Source of the DNA: Buteo buteo
Lineage: Eukaryota; Chordata; Aves; Accipitriformes; Accipitridae
Direction of reading: 5' to 3'
Assembly (NCBI RefSeq): GCF_964188355.1
Contig: NC_134188.1
Coordinates: forward strand, 19,187,536-19,251,535
DNA: 64,000 nt
Part shown: positions 13,142-26,165 of the stretch, one piece after another
Position numbering within the stretch: position 1 is the stretch's first letter
How the letters are laid out: each line of letters begins with the position of its first letter
Program-made: the position numbers and the translations under genes
The notes under the pieces: generated by a model
Databases searched by the model: none
What the model saw: only the letters and a program-made list of their open reading frames with translations
Told to the model about the DNA's origin: nothing

Positions 13142-15714
13142 TTGTATTACTTGTGTGAGCTTCATTTAGGATAGTTGAGATACCAGCACGAGGATTCTTA
13201 AAAGTGATCTTTAATTTTTAAAGTGCAGAGATGATTTGTAAAATGACTTCCTAAAAATTTCAAATCTTCTTCCCATGAGTATGCAGAATGATAGCTGCTC
13301 ACTTTTATGGCCAAGCAAGTGGTTCCAATGTTTATATTTGTTTTATGGAGCTAAAACAATAATGGGAATTTGATCCAAATTCTGGACTCTATTCTGAGTC
13401 ATGTCAGCAAGTGATAAACCAAGGTCAATGGATTTACTTCTAATACTAGTTCACCTACAAGTCAGACAATAAATTTTGACTTTCAAGTCACAATTTTGAG
13501 TACTCATAGATGTCAGAAAAGGCAGGATTTTCAATGAAGCAAACCTGATGTCCTTTCCTGCAAGTTTTCCAGAATCTTGAATCTCCTTATTTACTTTGAG
13601 GGAAGTTTCACATGTAAATATACATGTATATTAGTTCTGTGTTCTGTACCTTGGTGTGGAAGTCATGAAGAAAGACAATACGTATCGAAACTGTGTCAGA
13701 CTTACAAAATTATGTTCCAAGTAGAACCTACATATTAATGATTGCTATTTTTAGCTACAATATTTTTATTATCTACCACCAGGTTAAATTTGTCCCTTCT
13801 CTTTCTTACCCCTATTCACAAAGTTTTCAGCTTTCATCAGGCTACTAGTCTGAGTCCTAGGGTACCGAACTTCAGAGACTATCAGAAACTATCTGAAGAA
13901 CATGAAAGAAGCTAGAAGAATCATCACATTTGTTACTTTGCTGTACTTCACATTGACTTTTGGCAAGCAAATAAAACATTTAAAATACTGTGGTTCTTTG
14001 ATGTTTTTCTATAAGTATAGCAACATAAGGGTAATGTTTAATACATCTTTATGGCTTCAGGAGCAGTATATTGGCTGTAAAAATTAACATTACTACAGAA
14101 ATATTTTTCATAATAGCAAGGTCAGAAACCCAAACTAGAATGTAATAGCAACCTGAATTCCTCCTTGTCCTATTTCAATACCTGACATGGATTTACCAGA
14201 GGCCTGTCTCCTTTCCCCTGAACAGCGCTACTAACAGTAATGTGCATTTCAGGTCTAATGATAAAATAACTTAATTGACTGTGTTTGCACACAGATCCCT
14301 AACCTCATTTAGAGGTAATACAAACCACATTGTGTACATTACTATGATACTGTGGGGTATAACCCAAATTGTAATCTGATCTCTACGGTCACTGTTACAA
14401 TATGGTACCTGAAAAAGGAGAAATCCAGTGTGAATTTGAGCTGAGTTTGAAAAGAAGATGGAATATCATCCTTTTATTTTATGAACTGTGAAAATATGAA
14501 CTGTAAGTACGCTACTTATAGGTTTAAGATTACCTATCTTTGCCTGAAATGTGTCCACATGAGCTGCCTGATCTCCGTTACAGTCAATGAAGATAGTTAG
14601 TGAGTTCTGTCAAGCAGTTCCCCTGACCCATAAAGATGCCAGTTTCAAGAAAAAATAAAGCATTTCCTAGAACTCCATGGTCTACAGTGGGAATTTAGAA
14701 AATAAACATGTGCAAATATCTACGTTGGTGACATCGCAAATTAGGCAAGATAAATCCCCATCTAGATGTCCAAAGCAAGGTGTTTGAACTAGTAATCAAA
14801 ACTTCTTCTGAAGTCAATGAAAGGAGACCAGTACCTCCACAAAGCAATTAATCTCATCCTTGGATGCGTGTTTATCATCACAGATGAAAGGAAACATATC
14901 TCCACTACAGGGAACCTCAAAGGTTATCTTAGATTAGATACCAACAGCGGATTTTGTTCAAGATTAGATGTAGACATGTGCGGCAAGAATCTCAACTGCT
15001 ATTATAGTCAAAAAGGCTGCTTCTTTCCGTCTAGCATCATTTGAGATGATCTAGGATATCCTGCCACTCCAGATATTCACAGGTCTTATGCCATAATTTC
15101 CAGCCTGTTGCAAATGTGTGAAGTGTGCTAAAGTGCATCAAATGACATTGGATGTATATATTTAGGTAAATAAATGGAGCATGATGAAAATTCAATCCTC
15201 TCTTAAGGAAGAATATTGTGTAAAGTAAATGTGTAATAAATTAATGATGTGTATTATATTATCTGCCATAAAATTGACCACAAAAGATGAACAGAGTAAA
15301 TACACTGTATTCCCAATCTCAGTGTATGTAAGTATGAAAAACCTGTGAGGAAAAGCTCTAATGTTATTATTTGCTTTTACACAAATATTCTTCTCTCCAA
15401 TTTACAAGTTTGATTCAAAGATACTACTGCCACCAGTACCTGCACAGAAATGTGATGTTTGGCTTATGTGTGGAAAACAGAGTATCTGCTTCACCCTCTT
15501 TGTTCAGATACAGGAAGGAGGAAAATATCACTCCTCAGCCTTGATGAGCTGCTGTGCCCCATAGACAAGTACCTTCACTACATCTTCTAAGAACTGAATC
15601 GTGATCTTGTATAAAGAATGCAAAATTCCCACTGGAGTAAAAAAATGCCTCATTCATATGTCTGGGAGCAGAATTCAGCTCTCAGAACTAAACCAGCTTG
15701 CACTCACCTGCTGC
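13142..15714. other. Non-coding DNA downstream of MTNR1B
   Basis: This stretch is AT-rich with only short frames. The distal part may belong to a long MTNR1B 3' UTR if the AATAAA at 14478-14473 (minus strand) is used. No repeat family is recognised. Confidence 0.5.
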
Positions 15715-15720
15715 TTTAAT
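15715..15720 (-). promoter_or_regulatory. Candidate polyadenylation signal of MTNR1B (ATTAAA)
   Basis: On the gene strand ATTAAA occurs about 190 nt after the stop codon, and a canonical AATAAA occurs much farther on at 14478-14473. Either could end the transcript. Such hexamers are common in AT-rich DNA, so this is only a candidate. Confidence 0.3.
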
Positions 15721-15911
15721 TCTGAAATGCATTTTCAATTGATAGCTTGTATAAATCATTGAGAGCAATGTGCTTTATGAAAAAGCCTGTATTCCAGTCA
15801 CAAAGTGCCATCCAAATGGAAAGTCCCCAAAAGTAAGCAAGAACGACCAGAACATTACAACTGTATTCTTGGGTTACACCATGACAAACTCTTGCATCGA
15901 CTATTACACAT

Positions 15912-16780
15912 TTACACCGTATCAGTTTTCATTTGGTCATTGTTGTTTAAAGCAGGAGAAGGTTTGCTCTTCTGACCATCAGTTCCTCCTTTGGATGTGT
16001 CCTGGAAGAAGAGCCTTGGCATCCACAGTGACATTAAAATTCGTTTGTATTCATTCCTAAAATTCTGGTTAAGAAGTCCATATATTATTGCATTAAGGCA
16101 GCTGTTGAAATAGGCCATGAAGTAGCTTGTAATGAATAACCATTCAGGAACTTTTGGTGCCATTTCCATAGGATCGATGGCTACAGCCAGTCCAATGAAG
16201 TTTAGAGGTGCCCAGCAAAAGGCAAAAATGACAAAAACCACAAACATGGTAAGAAAGTTTCTGAAGTCACTTGGCTTCAGTCTTGGCTTTGTTTCTGACT
16301 TGACTCGTCTTCTAACTTGAAGCACTAAAACCCAAATTCGAAGGTAGCAGAAGCTCACAATGGTGATAGGGACGATGAAGTGAATTACCACAACAGCTAT
16401 CGTATAGTAGGAGCTTGCAGTCTGAACAAATGTGCATGAATAGACACGGGGATCATATTTTAAAGAGCCAACAAAGAAATTTGGCACAGTTGCAATTACT
16501 GTTAATACCCAGACTAAGGAGACATACAGCATTGTGTTCCAACAGCTGTACACTTTGTCATAGGCAAAACTATGACATATATAGCAATACCGGTTTATTG
16601 CAATTGCAGTGATGTTGAAAATAGAGCCTATTACACTTAGTCCCATCACAAAGCCACTCGCTTTACAGTGCATTTCACCCAACGTCCATCCATTGTGGAA
16701 AATAGCTAAGAGCACCAGTGGGTATGGATACACGGCCACCACCAGATCAGCCAAAGCTAGGCTCACCACAAATGCATTAC
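15912..16780 (-). CDS. MTNR1B: MTNR1B exon 2: TM2 to C-terminus of melatonin receptor 1B
   Basis: This exon encodes residues 72-360 of the spliced protein. Helices are roughly TM2 73-95, TM3 110-133, TM4 152-173, TM5 195-220, TM6 245-270 and TM7 284-306. Visible landmarks are NRY (134-136) in place of the usual DRY, typical of melatonin receptors; Cys110 and Cys187 for the extracellular disulfide; His205 in TM5, the conserved ligand-pocket histidine; CWAPLN in TM6 (Trp261); and NAIIY (301-305) in place of NPxxY. The tail ends KTDTV, an acidic-x-hydrophobic PDZ-type end. The acceptor reads TTCTCCCCAG just before 16780. The open frame runs upstream to 16985, but those residues are intronic and do not resemble a receptor. 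The stop codon is at 15912-15914. No frameshift or missing key residue is seen. The sequence matches what I recall of chicken Mel1b nearly throughout. Confidence 0.97.
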
Positions 16781-16985
16781 CTGGGGAGAAAGAAAAATAC
16801 ATAGACATAAGTCTGAAAGCAAGCGTAGTTGCAAACAAGAAGAAAATATGATATATCATTTTGGATATCTGCAATGTTAAATTATTGTTGCTGTCAGCAA
16901 GCAGAAGGTATATAGACCAATAGGTTTGTATGGGAACAATTTTACAATTCAGCTTAGAACACCATGAAAATTTCTGCAGCAACAT

Positions 16986-18724
16986 GATGTTTCAGATATG
17001 TCGGTTAGTGATTATACCCTCCTTTTTATTTTAATCTTTAATAAACATAACCATCAGCGAGCCATTACATAAGAACGTGTTGAGTTGTTTCAGTGCAGCC
17101 AACTCCATAGCTGGGTCGAATAAGGTGAAAAAGAAAAAAAGTGTGAATTGTGCCAGGTAGGCAAGCCATTATGCCATTCTAACCTATCACTGGAATACTA
17201 ACAAGCTTGACAGCTATCAAGGGGAAGGATATACAAAGACTAGGTCTATAGGGATTAGAAGGATGTGTTGGTTTATGTATACTTTAAATTGCTACACAAT
17301 AGTCTGTAGAATAGATATTTTCTGCATGAATGCAATGGCCTACCCATACTGCAGTTATCTTCCCACTGGACTGACTAAGAAAAAGTCAGTTGCCTTCAGT
17401 CTGCCCTCTGCAGAAAGGCTTATTTAATTATACAAAGGAAAAATGCATGAATGCAAGAGAAAGGATTCAAATTCATGGAAGAAGCCTTTAGATCCTTTTC
17501 TGCTGACAATGTTTAAAGAAATTTTAGTGATATGGTTGAGACTTATTGTCTCTCTTTAAACAGTGTCCTTTTCATCAGTTTGAAATTTCTGGACATTGTA
17601 TCTAAGGATACTTTAATAAAATAGTGAGATGATAGTAAACTATAACCCTGAAAAATGAAATGCAAAATCATTCTCTAGGAAATTCCCAGGAGACAGAAAA
17701 CAGATGTACTAACTTTAGATTCTTGGCATTTAGGTAGCATAAAGCACATTTCTGGTTTACATACTCACTTTTTGCTTAAAGTCCTTCACAGCATGAACAG
17801 AAGTGCAAAAGTCCCAGGTAGCTTTTAAAATTGTGTGTGGAATATAATAATTTTTTGAAAAGAGCAGTTAGATGCTCAATTCTACAAATTCTGAGCTTTC
17901 TAGTCCTCCTCTAGGAAAGCAGTTCTCAATTTAATTTTAAGTACAGAAATAATGGTGTGGGTAAGGACATCATTAGCTGGGAGCCATCAAACCAACAACC
18001 GTGTAGGATTAAACTCCTCAAGAAATGGCAGAAGTTCACCTGTATACTGTCTGCTCCACCTGCTCTGGATCTGTAGCTTGCTTAACCTGAATTAAGGAAT
18101 GGGGACCTCTCTTTCTCCCATACACTTTCAGGGAAGACCATGCTTATCAGAATTTGCACAACAGCTAGTGAACTTAACAGAAAGCAGGATTATCCATCTA
18201 TAACTACAGAAACACGGCTCATCTCAAGAGTGGCGTACAACTTATTTCAGACGGTTCCTTGTTAGACGTTTAGCAGCCTGTCTCACACGCTCTTTAAAGG
18301 CCACACAAGTGTTTTCATACTACAGTTCACTGACGTGGTCCTGAATGTGAGGCAATTCCATGCTATTTGTCTTAGAAGCAGGATGTAAAAACAATAGTAC
18401 TGTGCTGGTTTTTGTGCCCTCCCGAGCCACAGTCACTCCCTGCTTTAGGGTTGAGGGGGGTCTATTTGAGTATGTTGCTGGACCTGCACAAGGAGACATT
18501 TCCTGCTGGCTTTATGTGTACTATACTGAATACAATCCAGTAATGTCATGCTGTTGTGAAAAATGTAAACATACATTTCAGATGCAAAACCACATAAAGT
18601 CATTTTTCTGACTTACTTACTCAGGATTGCTAAGATATTAGAAAAACATCTCCAGCTTGGGGCTTCGCACTTCAAGAAAGAAGTAAACTCTAATTAGAGC
18701 TAATCTAGAGCAAAGCAAGTATCT
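16986..18724. other. Intronic DNA, nothing recognised
   Basis: This is the unique AT-rich intron sequence next to exon 2. There is no gene, no clear repeat, and no open frame above about 85 codons. Confidence 0.6.
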
Positions 18725-19080
18725 ACTAGTTTTACAATCTGTGAGGAAAGATTGAACAAACTAGGGACATGATTGTGGTGGACATGATAACTTCAAATAA
18801 GCAAAGCAGGAAGGATATAATCCATTCCCATGACTGTGGTGAACACAAACAAACTCCAGTCACAACAGGAAGTTTCAAATTAGACATTGAGAAAAACATT
18901 TTAATGGCAAGAAGAAGGAAGTGCTGGAACATCTTGCTTTGGGTCTGCCCTTGGAGGTTGTAAGAAAAAGCTAAATAAGCATTTGCCAATACTGGCCTAA
19001 GTATGGCTGATCCCTGTTTTGAGCATAGGAAGGATGACATGACTTTGAAGGCCTCTTCTAGCCATATGATTAATAGGATA
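18725..19080 (+). mobile_element. Ancient LINE (CR1/L2-like) 3' remnant
   Basis: Word order matches a CR1-type ORF2 tail at the nucleotide level despite heavy decay. There is a GGACATGATAAC block, then TTTCAAATTAGACATTGAGAA, a TGCTGGAACATCTTGC block (the HWNRLP region), CTTGGAGGTTGTAAGAAAAAGC (the phenylalanine-lysine block) and an AAGGCCTCTTCTAGCC end like the conserved CCTTCCAACC terminus. No frame survives. The assignment is by pattern only, and the exact family is unclear. Confidence 0.55.
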
Positions 19081-22000
19081 AAAGACAAGACTAACAAAGG
19101 AGCAGGGGCATCTTTATCAGAATATATTTACATCATGGCAACAAAAATTTCTCTTATGTTTTTTCATCACTGTATCTGACATTAGAAGATAGAGAAGTCA
19201 GGAGAAAGAAAGAAAGAAAGAAACAAACAAACAAAGAAACAAAGAAACAAATATTTTTTTCTGTTTTAGAATGCCTTTTGGAAAAAGATTTTTGGAGTTC
19301 AGTCTGGGATGTGTGCTAAAATTAATCTAATCTAATCTCTAAGGCCTCCCATCATCAGTTTATACCTAAAATGTAATCGTTCACCTAAAATCAAGCAGGC
19401 ATTCAGTTCTTTCAATCATATTTGGAAATTTGGCAATAGAATTTCAAAATTTTGTGTGTAATTTAGGACTTCTTGAAAATCCCAGCTGCAATGAATAAGG
19501 ACAGCCAGCAATGAACTTGCCAAAACCATAATACACCACTTTACAAAACAGAAGAAAAATGGTGCAATATCTATAAAGGCCTCAAGCGATTTGTCACTTT
19601 TATGGCTATTTACAGGTTCGAGTGTTCACGCTGTGCACTGCAAATTAAGGTCCAATATTCTTTCTTTCTATGATGTGGCTGACAGAGGAATGAAGTTTAA
19701 TATATTACTGCAATGAATAATCTACAAAAGCATAGAGAAACTTTTCTAATTCATAAAAAATACATAATCAACATTTTGAGAAATCAAAGGTCTTAGATGT
19801 CATTTAAGTGCTTGAAGAAAGTAAATGTTCCTTGATACACCTAAGACACAGCATCTGGAGTGGCTATAATTACATTTGTAAGATAATGAAAGAGGTAACT
19901 TTTTGCTGTCTGTAACAAAATAGAAACCACAGAATGCTCATCTAGTTGGAATGATTATCATTATTTCCATAATTTAGCTGCTGGACTTTGTTCCTAGATT
20001 TCAGTTCATCAGACAGAAGATTATATTCATTTATAAGAAATACACTTGCTCACTGGTATGGAAAGACCCCTTAATTGCAAGCAGCAGCTACTAAAAGCCA
20101 AATATCTAGCCAGGGACTCAAAAAGATACATATATGTGCTGTTTTAAACATTGCTAGTTCTGACATTGACTTTGTGTGCAACAGAACTAGATCGATATTT
20201 CAGGAAGCATTCTTGCATATTGGTTTTGTTACCCTAATTAACAGGAAAAAGGGAACTTTCACAGCCTTGTGTAATCTTGATGTGACTTGATATTGTTAGA
20301 ATTTAATCACAGAACAAACTTTTTGATAAGGTCAGGGCTTTTAAGGGGTAAGCATCTGCTTTCTGAAAAGACAATTGACTTCTACTAATTGTCTCTACCA
20401 AGAGCAGAAGCAATTGCAATCACCAACCATTTTTTAAAGGTTTTGCTTCTTTCTTTGGTTTCAAACTGGCTAAAATGTTTAATTATATATCATGGCATTT
20501 TATTTTTTATCGGATGGTGTTTTGGTTATTACATATCTGTTTAACAAGTTGTTATACATTGCACACAGATATCACCCTCTTAGCTGTATTTCCCCCTGGC
20601 TACAGTCATATTCATCCTTGTGTACTCTTCTTCTCCATCTATTACTCTTGTTTTCTTTAGCATACAAAGGTCTAGCTTCAAGACAGGAAAATTGTTTCTA
20701 TACAGCCTATTGTGTAGACTGCTGCTGTTTTCTCTGCCCCCTCTTCTCTTACTGTTGAACTTGGGTCGCTGTGTAGCAACAAATGTAAGGAGCTGGGGCA
20801 GGCAAGGCAGAAAGTGAATGAGTATGACTATAATGTATTGGCAGATTTTTTTTTAAATATCAAAGATCAATGACTCAGGATAGTTATTTTATTCTTCCAT
20901 TTCCATATCCTTACCTTAAGGGAAAACTCAGAGTTATTTTCGCAGATTTCTTACTTAATTATGTCTTCAGTTGGAATGTATGTGGGAAAGGCCTTTGTTT
21001 GGTCTTAAGGCTTAAAACCTCCTCTAATAATCAGCACTGTTTATAATTAAATAGCCTTTTATACTGGTTGAGAATGGTAAGAACTAGATTTTTTCTATGA
21101 TATCACTCTGACAGCTACCTGTAGGTATTTATCTATACTAAAGGAAAAGGAGCGAGATCTTGACTTTAATGAAGTAAGTAAGTAAGAGTCCTATCTTTCC
21201 ATAAAATGAAGCCAATCATTCCTCTGCAGAGTTCACAGTAATAGACATCCTCAAGAAGAAATTAGGTTGACAGACTGTCTGTCCATACACACTAGGTATT
21301 TCTCTAGTGTTAGCTCATTCTTCAGCCCCCTTTTTTATTCCTCTGCCAGAATCCTGTAGCCCCTCTACTCAAAATGAACTAAAAAAAGAGAATTCTGGCT
21401 CTGATAGCTTTCTTGATGTGGTTGATGTATAAAGACAGAATCTGGGCTCGGTTTCTAGACAGCCTTCTATTAAAAGACACAAGATATCAGTTCAGGGATG
21501 CATGGTGTCAACCATTCTGTAACTTAGTCTTATATAAACGCTACGCATACAAAAGGCTATTTTGCTCCAGTTTTTAAAATATTCACAAAATACACAAGGT
21601 GACTTTAATATTTTACTTCTTTCCTGTAAGTCATTACAGGAAAAAAAAAAAGTTTTACAGTCTCGATCCTAATTCTAAATTTCTGCAAGTGATATACTGC
21701 TTGCATACAAAATCCTTCCTCAGCTGTGACATTACCTTTCTCTAATAAAGGTAACCTTGATCCTGATACTAAGTTTGGTATGGAAGTTGCTGGTGGCTTA
21801 TAATTTTCATTTCTGACTACCAGCAATCTGTGGAAACAGAATGTTATTTTTATAGTTTTAATCTTAATGTTATTGCCTTTAATTATATTACATTATATTG
21901 GTGTAAATTACCCACCTTTTAAGCCTCTTTAATGACTGCTGAAGTTAATGGTAGACTTTCCATAGACTTAAAGGAGATATTAATCAGATACAAGAAAATA

Positions 22001-24048
22001 AATACCTCTTATTAACAAGAATGTGAAATACTGAAAGCATTTGGTCCATATAATAAGAGCAACAACAATTAAAAAATGAAGCACTGGAATTGTATTTGGA
22101 TGTAAAAGAGCAAAAATCAAAGCCTAAACCCCTTTCATAGTTCCTACAACTTTTACAAGAGCAGACCTTACCTTCAGACAAAGAAAAATAGCAGTGTGTT
22201 AACCCCAAGGCATGTTAGCCAGGATTCACTACAGCAAGTGCCTTATTGGATCTGTTGTTTGAGTCTAGACCAACATGGAGACTGAAGAGGCATCTCTAAC
22301 AGCTTGAAGAAAGCCATCAGTCCTTCAGTCAAGAAGACTGTCCCTCTTTAATCTCCCCTTGTCTATAATTACTAATTAGTAACAGAAACTATGCAGCTCT
22401 GATGAAGTATTGACTTGAACTTTCTTGTGCAACATCACCTTTTGAGAACCAGGCTTAAATATAATTTCCAGGCTCCAGACCCTACTGAATCCTCATTAAA
22501 GTGAATCTCGAGGTCTGGACGAGCTAAAATAGGAGCATACTCATCTAAGAGCAATTTGGTATAAAATTGACTTCATGCGTCTATGTCTCCACTCCTGCTT
22601 CTGTAAGAATAGCCCTGAGACTGAAACTAAGGACCAAGCTGCTCAGCCAAACCATTTAAGCAGCAGATTATTCTAAGGGCCAGCTTGAGTGCAAACCTGA
22701 GCAAGGCATGAGTGGTTTTCCAGCTCAGAGTTCAGGATTTTGGCAAAGGAAATGATTACTGTCATGGAACTGTGTATCTGGTCCCACTTCTAGAGCTTCT
22801 TCATTATATGTACGCCCAGGTACACATGGATACTTACTAGTTATTCAGCTGATTATCTTTCCCAGAATTTGAGTTAGTTTTGGCATATTGTATGGATGAA
22901 TTGCATAACAAGATAGAAGGTTGTGCTTTCAGAACCAGGACTTCTGCTACACTTCCAGGTGGTGGCTTTTAAATGGAAGCCCTGGCCCCCTTATCACTGG
23001 TTCTTGATGCTACCAGTGACACCTACATTTTCTGACCTATCATATTTTCCACTGGGCTTCAGTTCCTATAATTCTTGCAGCTCATTTCAGGCTTGGTTGT
23101 GGGGATTCTTCTAAAGGTTTATTCTTTAATGTGGAAAGAAAAACATAACTCTACAGGGACCAAAGAACTGGCACCAGGTAGGCAGGTGGAACTAAGGACT
23201 GGGTAGGTTTTTGTTTCTCTTTCCAGAGTGGCTCAGCAAATATGACTCAAATGGCATGCAGGGAGACATTAGCTGCTCCTGGAGAAAGGCTGATGCTTCT
23301 TACTTCCTCACTAATAATTTTTGTCTCTAGTTTTGACTTCTTTGTTTAGTATTTTTTTACAGTACTTAACCTCTTGTAGTTCTTGATTTTTTGTTTAAAT
23401 AGGTAACTTTTAAATCTGTTTAAAATCACCCGTGTCAACTCTTTTTTTTTTTCACAATCCATCAGAAAAAATAAAACCTGCTAGCCTAATTCAGATGAAA
23501 TTCCATTCATGTCAGCAGGAATGAAGCCACCAGAAGGGGACACTGGCAGCAGGTGGAGCAAAGAATTAAGTCTTTCACACACTGACATTTTAATTCGTTG
23601 TGACACTACAAGCCAAGACCTGGGGTAATCTTTGATTTACTGAGACATCTTAATTTAGTATAATGTTCAACAGTGTGTTAATAACAGAAGGTTTAACATA
23701 ATGCTCCAAACAAGTGCCAGATAGGTTTTTGTTTTCTTTGAATATGACAGTTTAAAAAAAAAAGTGGTGATATACTCCTTTGTAATTATGTTTCATGATT
23801 TCAGATATTAGTAGGATATACTGTAATGGAAAGGGACAGGCAATGTATTTTCACTAGAACTGTGGTATTTTAGAGACTAGCAAAAAATGTAACATAGACA
23901 ATTAATCAAGACTGGTCTGTAATCTATGGAACGTTCAGGTTATTTCTTTTTAGGAAACTTATGGTCTATGAAACTGTTTAAAATATTTGGTGAGTAGAAT
24001 TATCCTATGATATCTATAAGGAAAATTCTCTACCATCACTGGGAGTCG
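19081..24048. other. Intronic DNA with one microsatellite
   Basis: A GAAA/CAAA microsatellite lies at about 19,204-19,251. The rest is AT-rich with small frames only, and I see no exon or repeat family. Confidence 0.6.
19204..19251. repeat. (GAAA)n/(CAAA)n microsatellite
   Basis: Tandem GAAA units run into CAAA units and then mixed GAAACAAA units. The array is imperfect. Confidence 0.9.
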
Positions 24049-26165
24049 AGTCATAGAATCACAGAATTACAGAATCATTTATGTTGGAAAGGACTTTTAA
24101 GATCATCGAGTCCAACTATTAACCTGACACTGCCAAGTCCACCACTAAACCATGTCCCTAAGCACCACATCTACACGTCTTTTAAATACCTCCAGGGTCT
24201 TTAAATACCTCCACCACTTTTCTGGGCAGCCTGTTCCAGTGCTTGATAACCCTTTTTGGTGAAGAATTTTTTCCTAATATCCAATCTAGACCTCCCCTGG
24301 CGCAACTTGAGGCTGTTTCCTCTTGCCCTATCACCTGTTACTTGGGAGAAGAGACCAACCCCCACCTGGCTACAACCTCCTTTCAGGTGGTTGTAGAGAG
24401 CGATCAGGTCTCCCCTCAGCCTCCTTTTCTCCAGGCTGAGCAACCCCAGTTCCCTCAGCCGCTCACATTACACTTGTGCTCCAGGCCCCTCACCAGCTTC
24501 GTTGCCCTTCTCTGGACACGCTCCAGCACCTCCATGTCTTTCTTGTAGTGAGGGGCCCAAAACTGAACACAGGACTCGAGGTGCGGCCTCACCAGTACTG
24601 AGTACAGGGGGACGATCACTGCCCTGGTCCTGTAGGCCATGCTATTTCTGATACAGGCCAGGATGCCGTTGGCCTTCTTGCCCACCTGGGCACACCGCTG
24701 GCTCATATTCAGCCGGCTGTTGACCAACACCCCCAGGTCCTTTTCCTCCAGGCAGCTTTCCAGCCACTCTTCCCCAAGCCTGTAGCGCTGCATGGGGTTG
24801 TTGTGACCCAAGTGCAGGACCCGGCACTGAGCCTTGTTGAACCTCATACAACTGGCTTCGGCCCATCGATCCAGCCTGTCCACATCCCTCTGTAGAGCCT
24901 TCCTTCCCTCAAGCAGATCAACCCTCCCACCCAGCTTGGTGTTGTCTGCAAACTTATTGAGGGTGCACTCGATCCCCTCGTCCAGATCATTGATGAAGAT
25001 ATTAAACAGAAGTGGCCCCAATACTGAGCCCTGGGGAACACCACCTGTGACCAGCCACCAACTGGATTTAACTCCATTCACCACCACTCTTTGGGCCCGG
25101 CCAGGCAGCCAGTGTTTTACCCAGTGAAGAGTACACCCGTCCAAGACAGGAGCAGCCAGTTTCTCCAGGAGAATGCTGTGGGAAACAGTGTCAAAGGCTT
25201 TACTAAAGTCCAGGTAGACAACATTCACAGCCTTTCCCTCATCCACTGAGCGGGTCACCTTGTCATAGAAGGAGATCAGGTTGGTCAAGCAGGACCTGCC
25301 TTTCATAAACCCATGCTGACTGGGCCTGATCGCCTGGTTACCCTGTATGTGCTGTGTGATGGCACTCAGGATGATCTGCCCCATAACTTTCCTTGGCACC
25401 AAGGTCAGACTGACAGCCCTGTAGTTCCCTGGATCCTCCTTCCAGCCCTTCTTGCAGATGGGTGTCACATTTGCTAACTTCCAGTCAACCGGGACTTCCA
25501 CGGTTAGCCAGGACTGCTGGTAAATGATGGAAAGTGGCTTGGTGAGCACTTCTGCCAGCTCCCTCAGTGCCCTTGGGTGGATCCCATCTGGCCCCATAGA
25601 CTTGTCTGTGTCTAAGTGGTGTAACAGGTGTCTCACCATTTCCCCTTGGATTATGGGGGCTTCATTCTGCTCCCTGTCTTCCAGGCCAGGGCACTGGGTA
25701 CCCAGAGAACAACTGGTCTTACTATTAAAGACTGTGGCAAAGATGGCATTAAGTACCTCAGCCTTTTCCTCAACCTTTGTCACTATGTTTCCTACCGTGT
25801 CCAATCAAGGATGGAGATTCTCCTTAACCCTCCTTTTGTTGCTAATGTATTTATAGAAACATTTTTTACTGTCTTTTATGGCAGTAGCCAGATTAAGTTC
25901 TAGTTGGGCTTTTGGCCCTTCTAATTTTCTCTGTGCATAACCTCACAACATTCTTGTAGTCTTCCTGAGTTGCCTGCCCCTTCTTCCAAAGGTCATAAAC
26001 TCTCCTTTTTTTCCTGAGTTCCAGCCAAAGCTCTCTCTTCAGCCAGGCCGGTCTTCTTCCCCACCGGCTCATCTTTCGGCACATGGGGAGACAGCAAGCT
26101 CCTGCACCTTTAGGATTTCCTTCCTGAAGAAAGTCCAGCCTTCCTGGACTCATTTGCCCTTCAGA
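24049..26165 (-). mobile_element. CR1 LINE copy, longest in the window, 5'-truncated
   Basis: On the minus strand the copy starts after the endonuclease with the linker region (CCLPMCRKMSRWGRRPAWLK, KKRRVYDLWKKGQATQED) and runs through the RT to the 3' UTR. The UTR ends at about 24,052 in repeats of ATTCTGTA/ATTCTGTG/ATTCTATG. ORF2 is broken by a stop just upstream of 25,804 and by frameshifts near 24,455 and 24,260. A short duplication of TTTAAATACCTCCA lies at about 24,180-24,213 within the tail. The element lies in the same orientation as MTNR1B inside its intron. The missing 5' half and the breaks mean it is not autonomous. Confidence 0.95.
24455..25804 (-). pseudogene. CR1 ORF2 reverse transcriptase fragment (449 codons)
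   Basis: This open stretch covers most of the RT domain and thumb: KAEVLNAIFATVFNSK, DKSMGPDGIHPRALRELAE, VPVDWKLANVTPI, QHGFMKGRSCLTNL, VVYLDFSKAFDTVSH (motif A with its aspartate), GGVPQGSVLGPLLF (motif B), then FADNTK where the catalytic FADD is expected, and SCVQFWAPHYKKDMEVLE. The second catalytic Asp is Asn, so the enzyme would be expected to be inactive. After RGLEHK a frameshift leads to an unrelated end. The upstream part continues in the same frame past a stop codon. Confidence 0.9.

Noticed and set aside
16781..16985. Upstream extension of the exon 2 frame to a Met at 16985
   Set aside because: A consensus acceptor at 16781-16790 and the receptor sequence starting exactly after it show that these residues are intronic.
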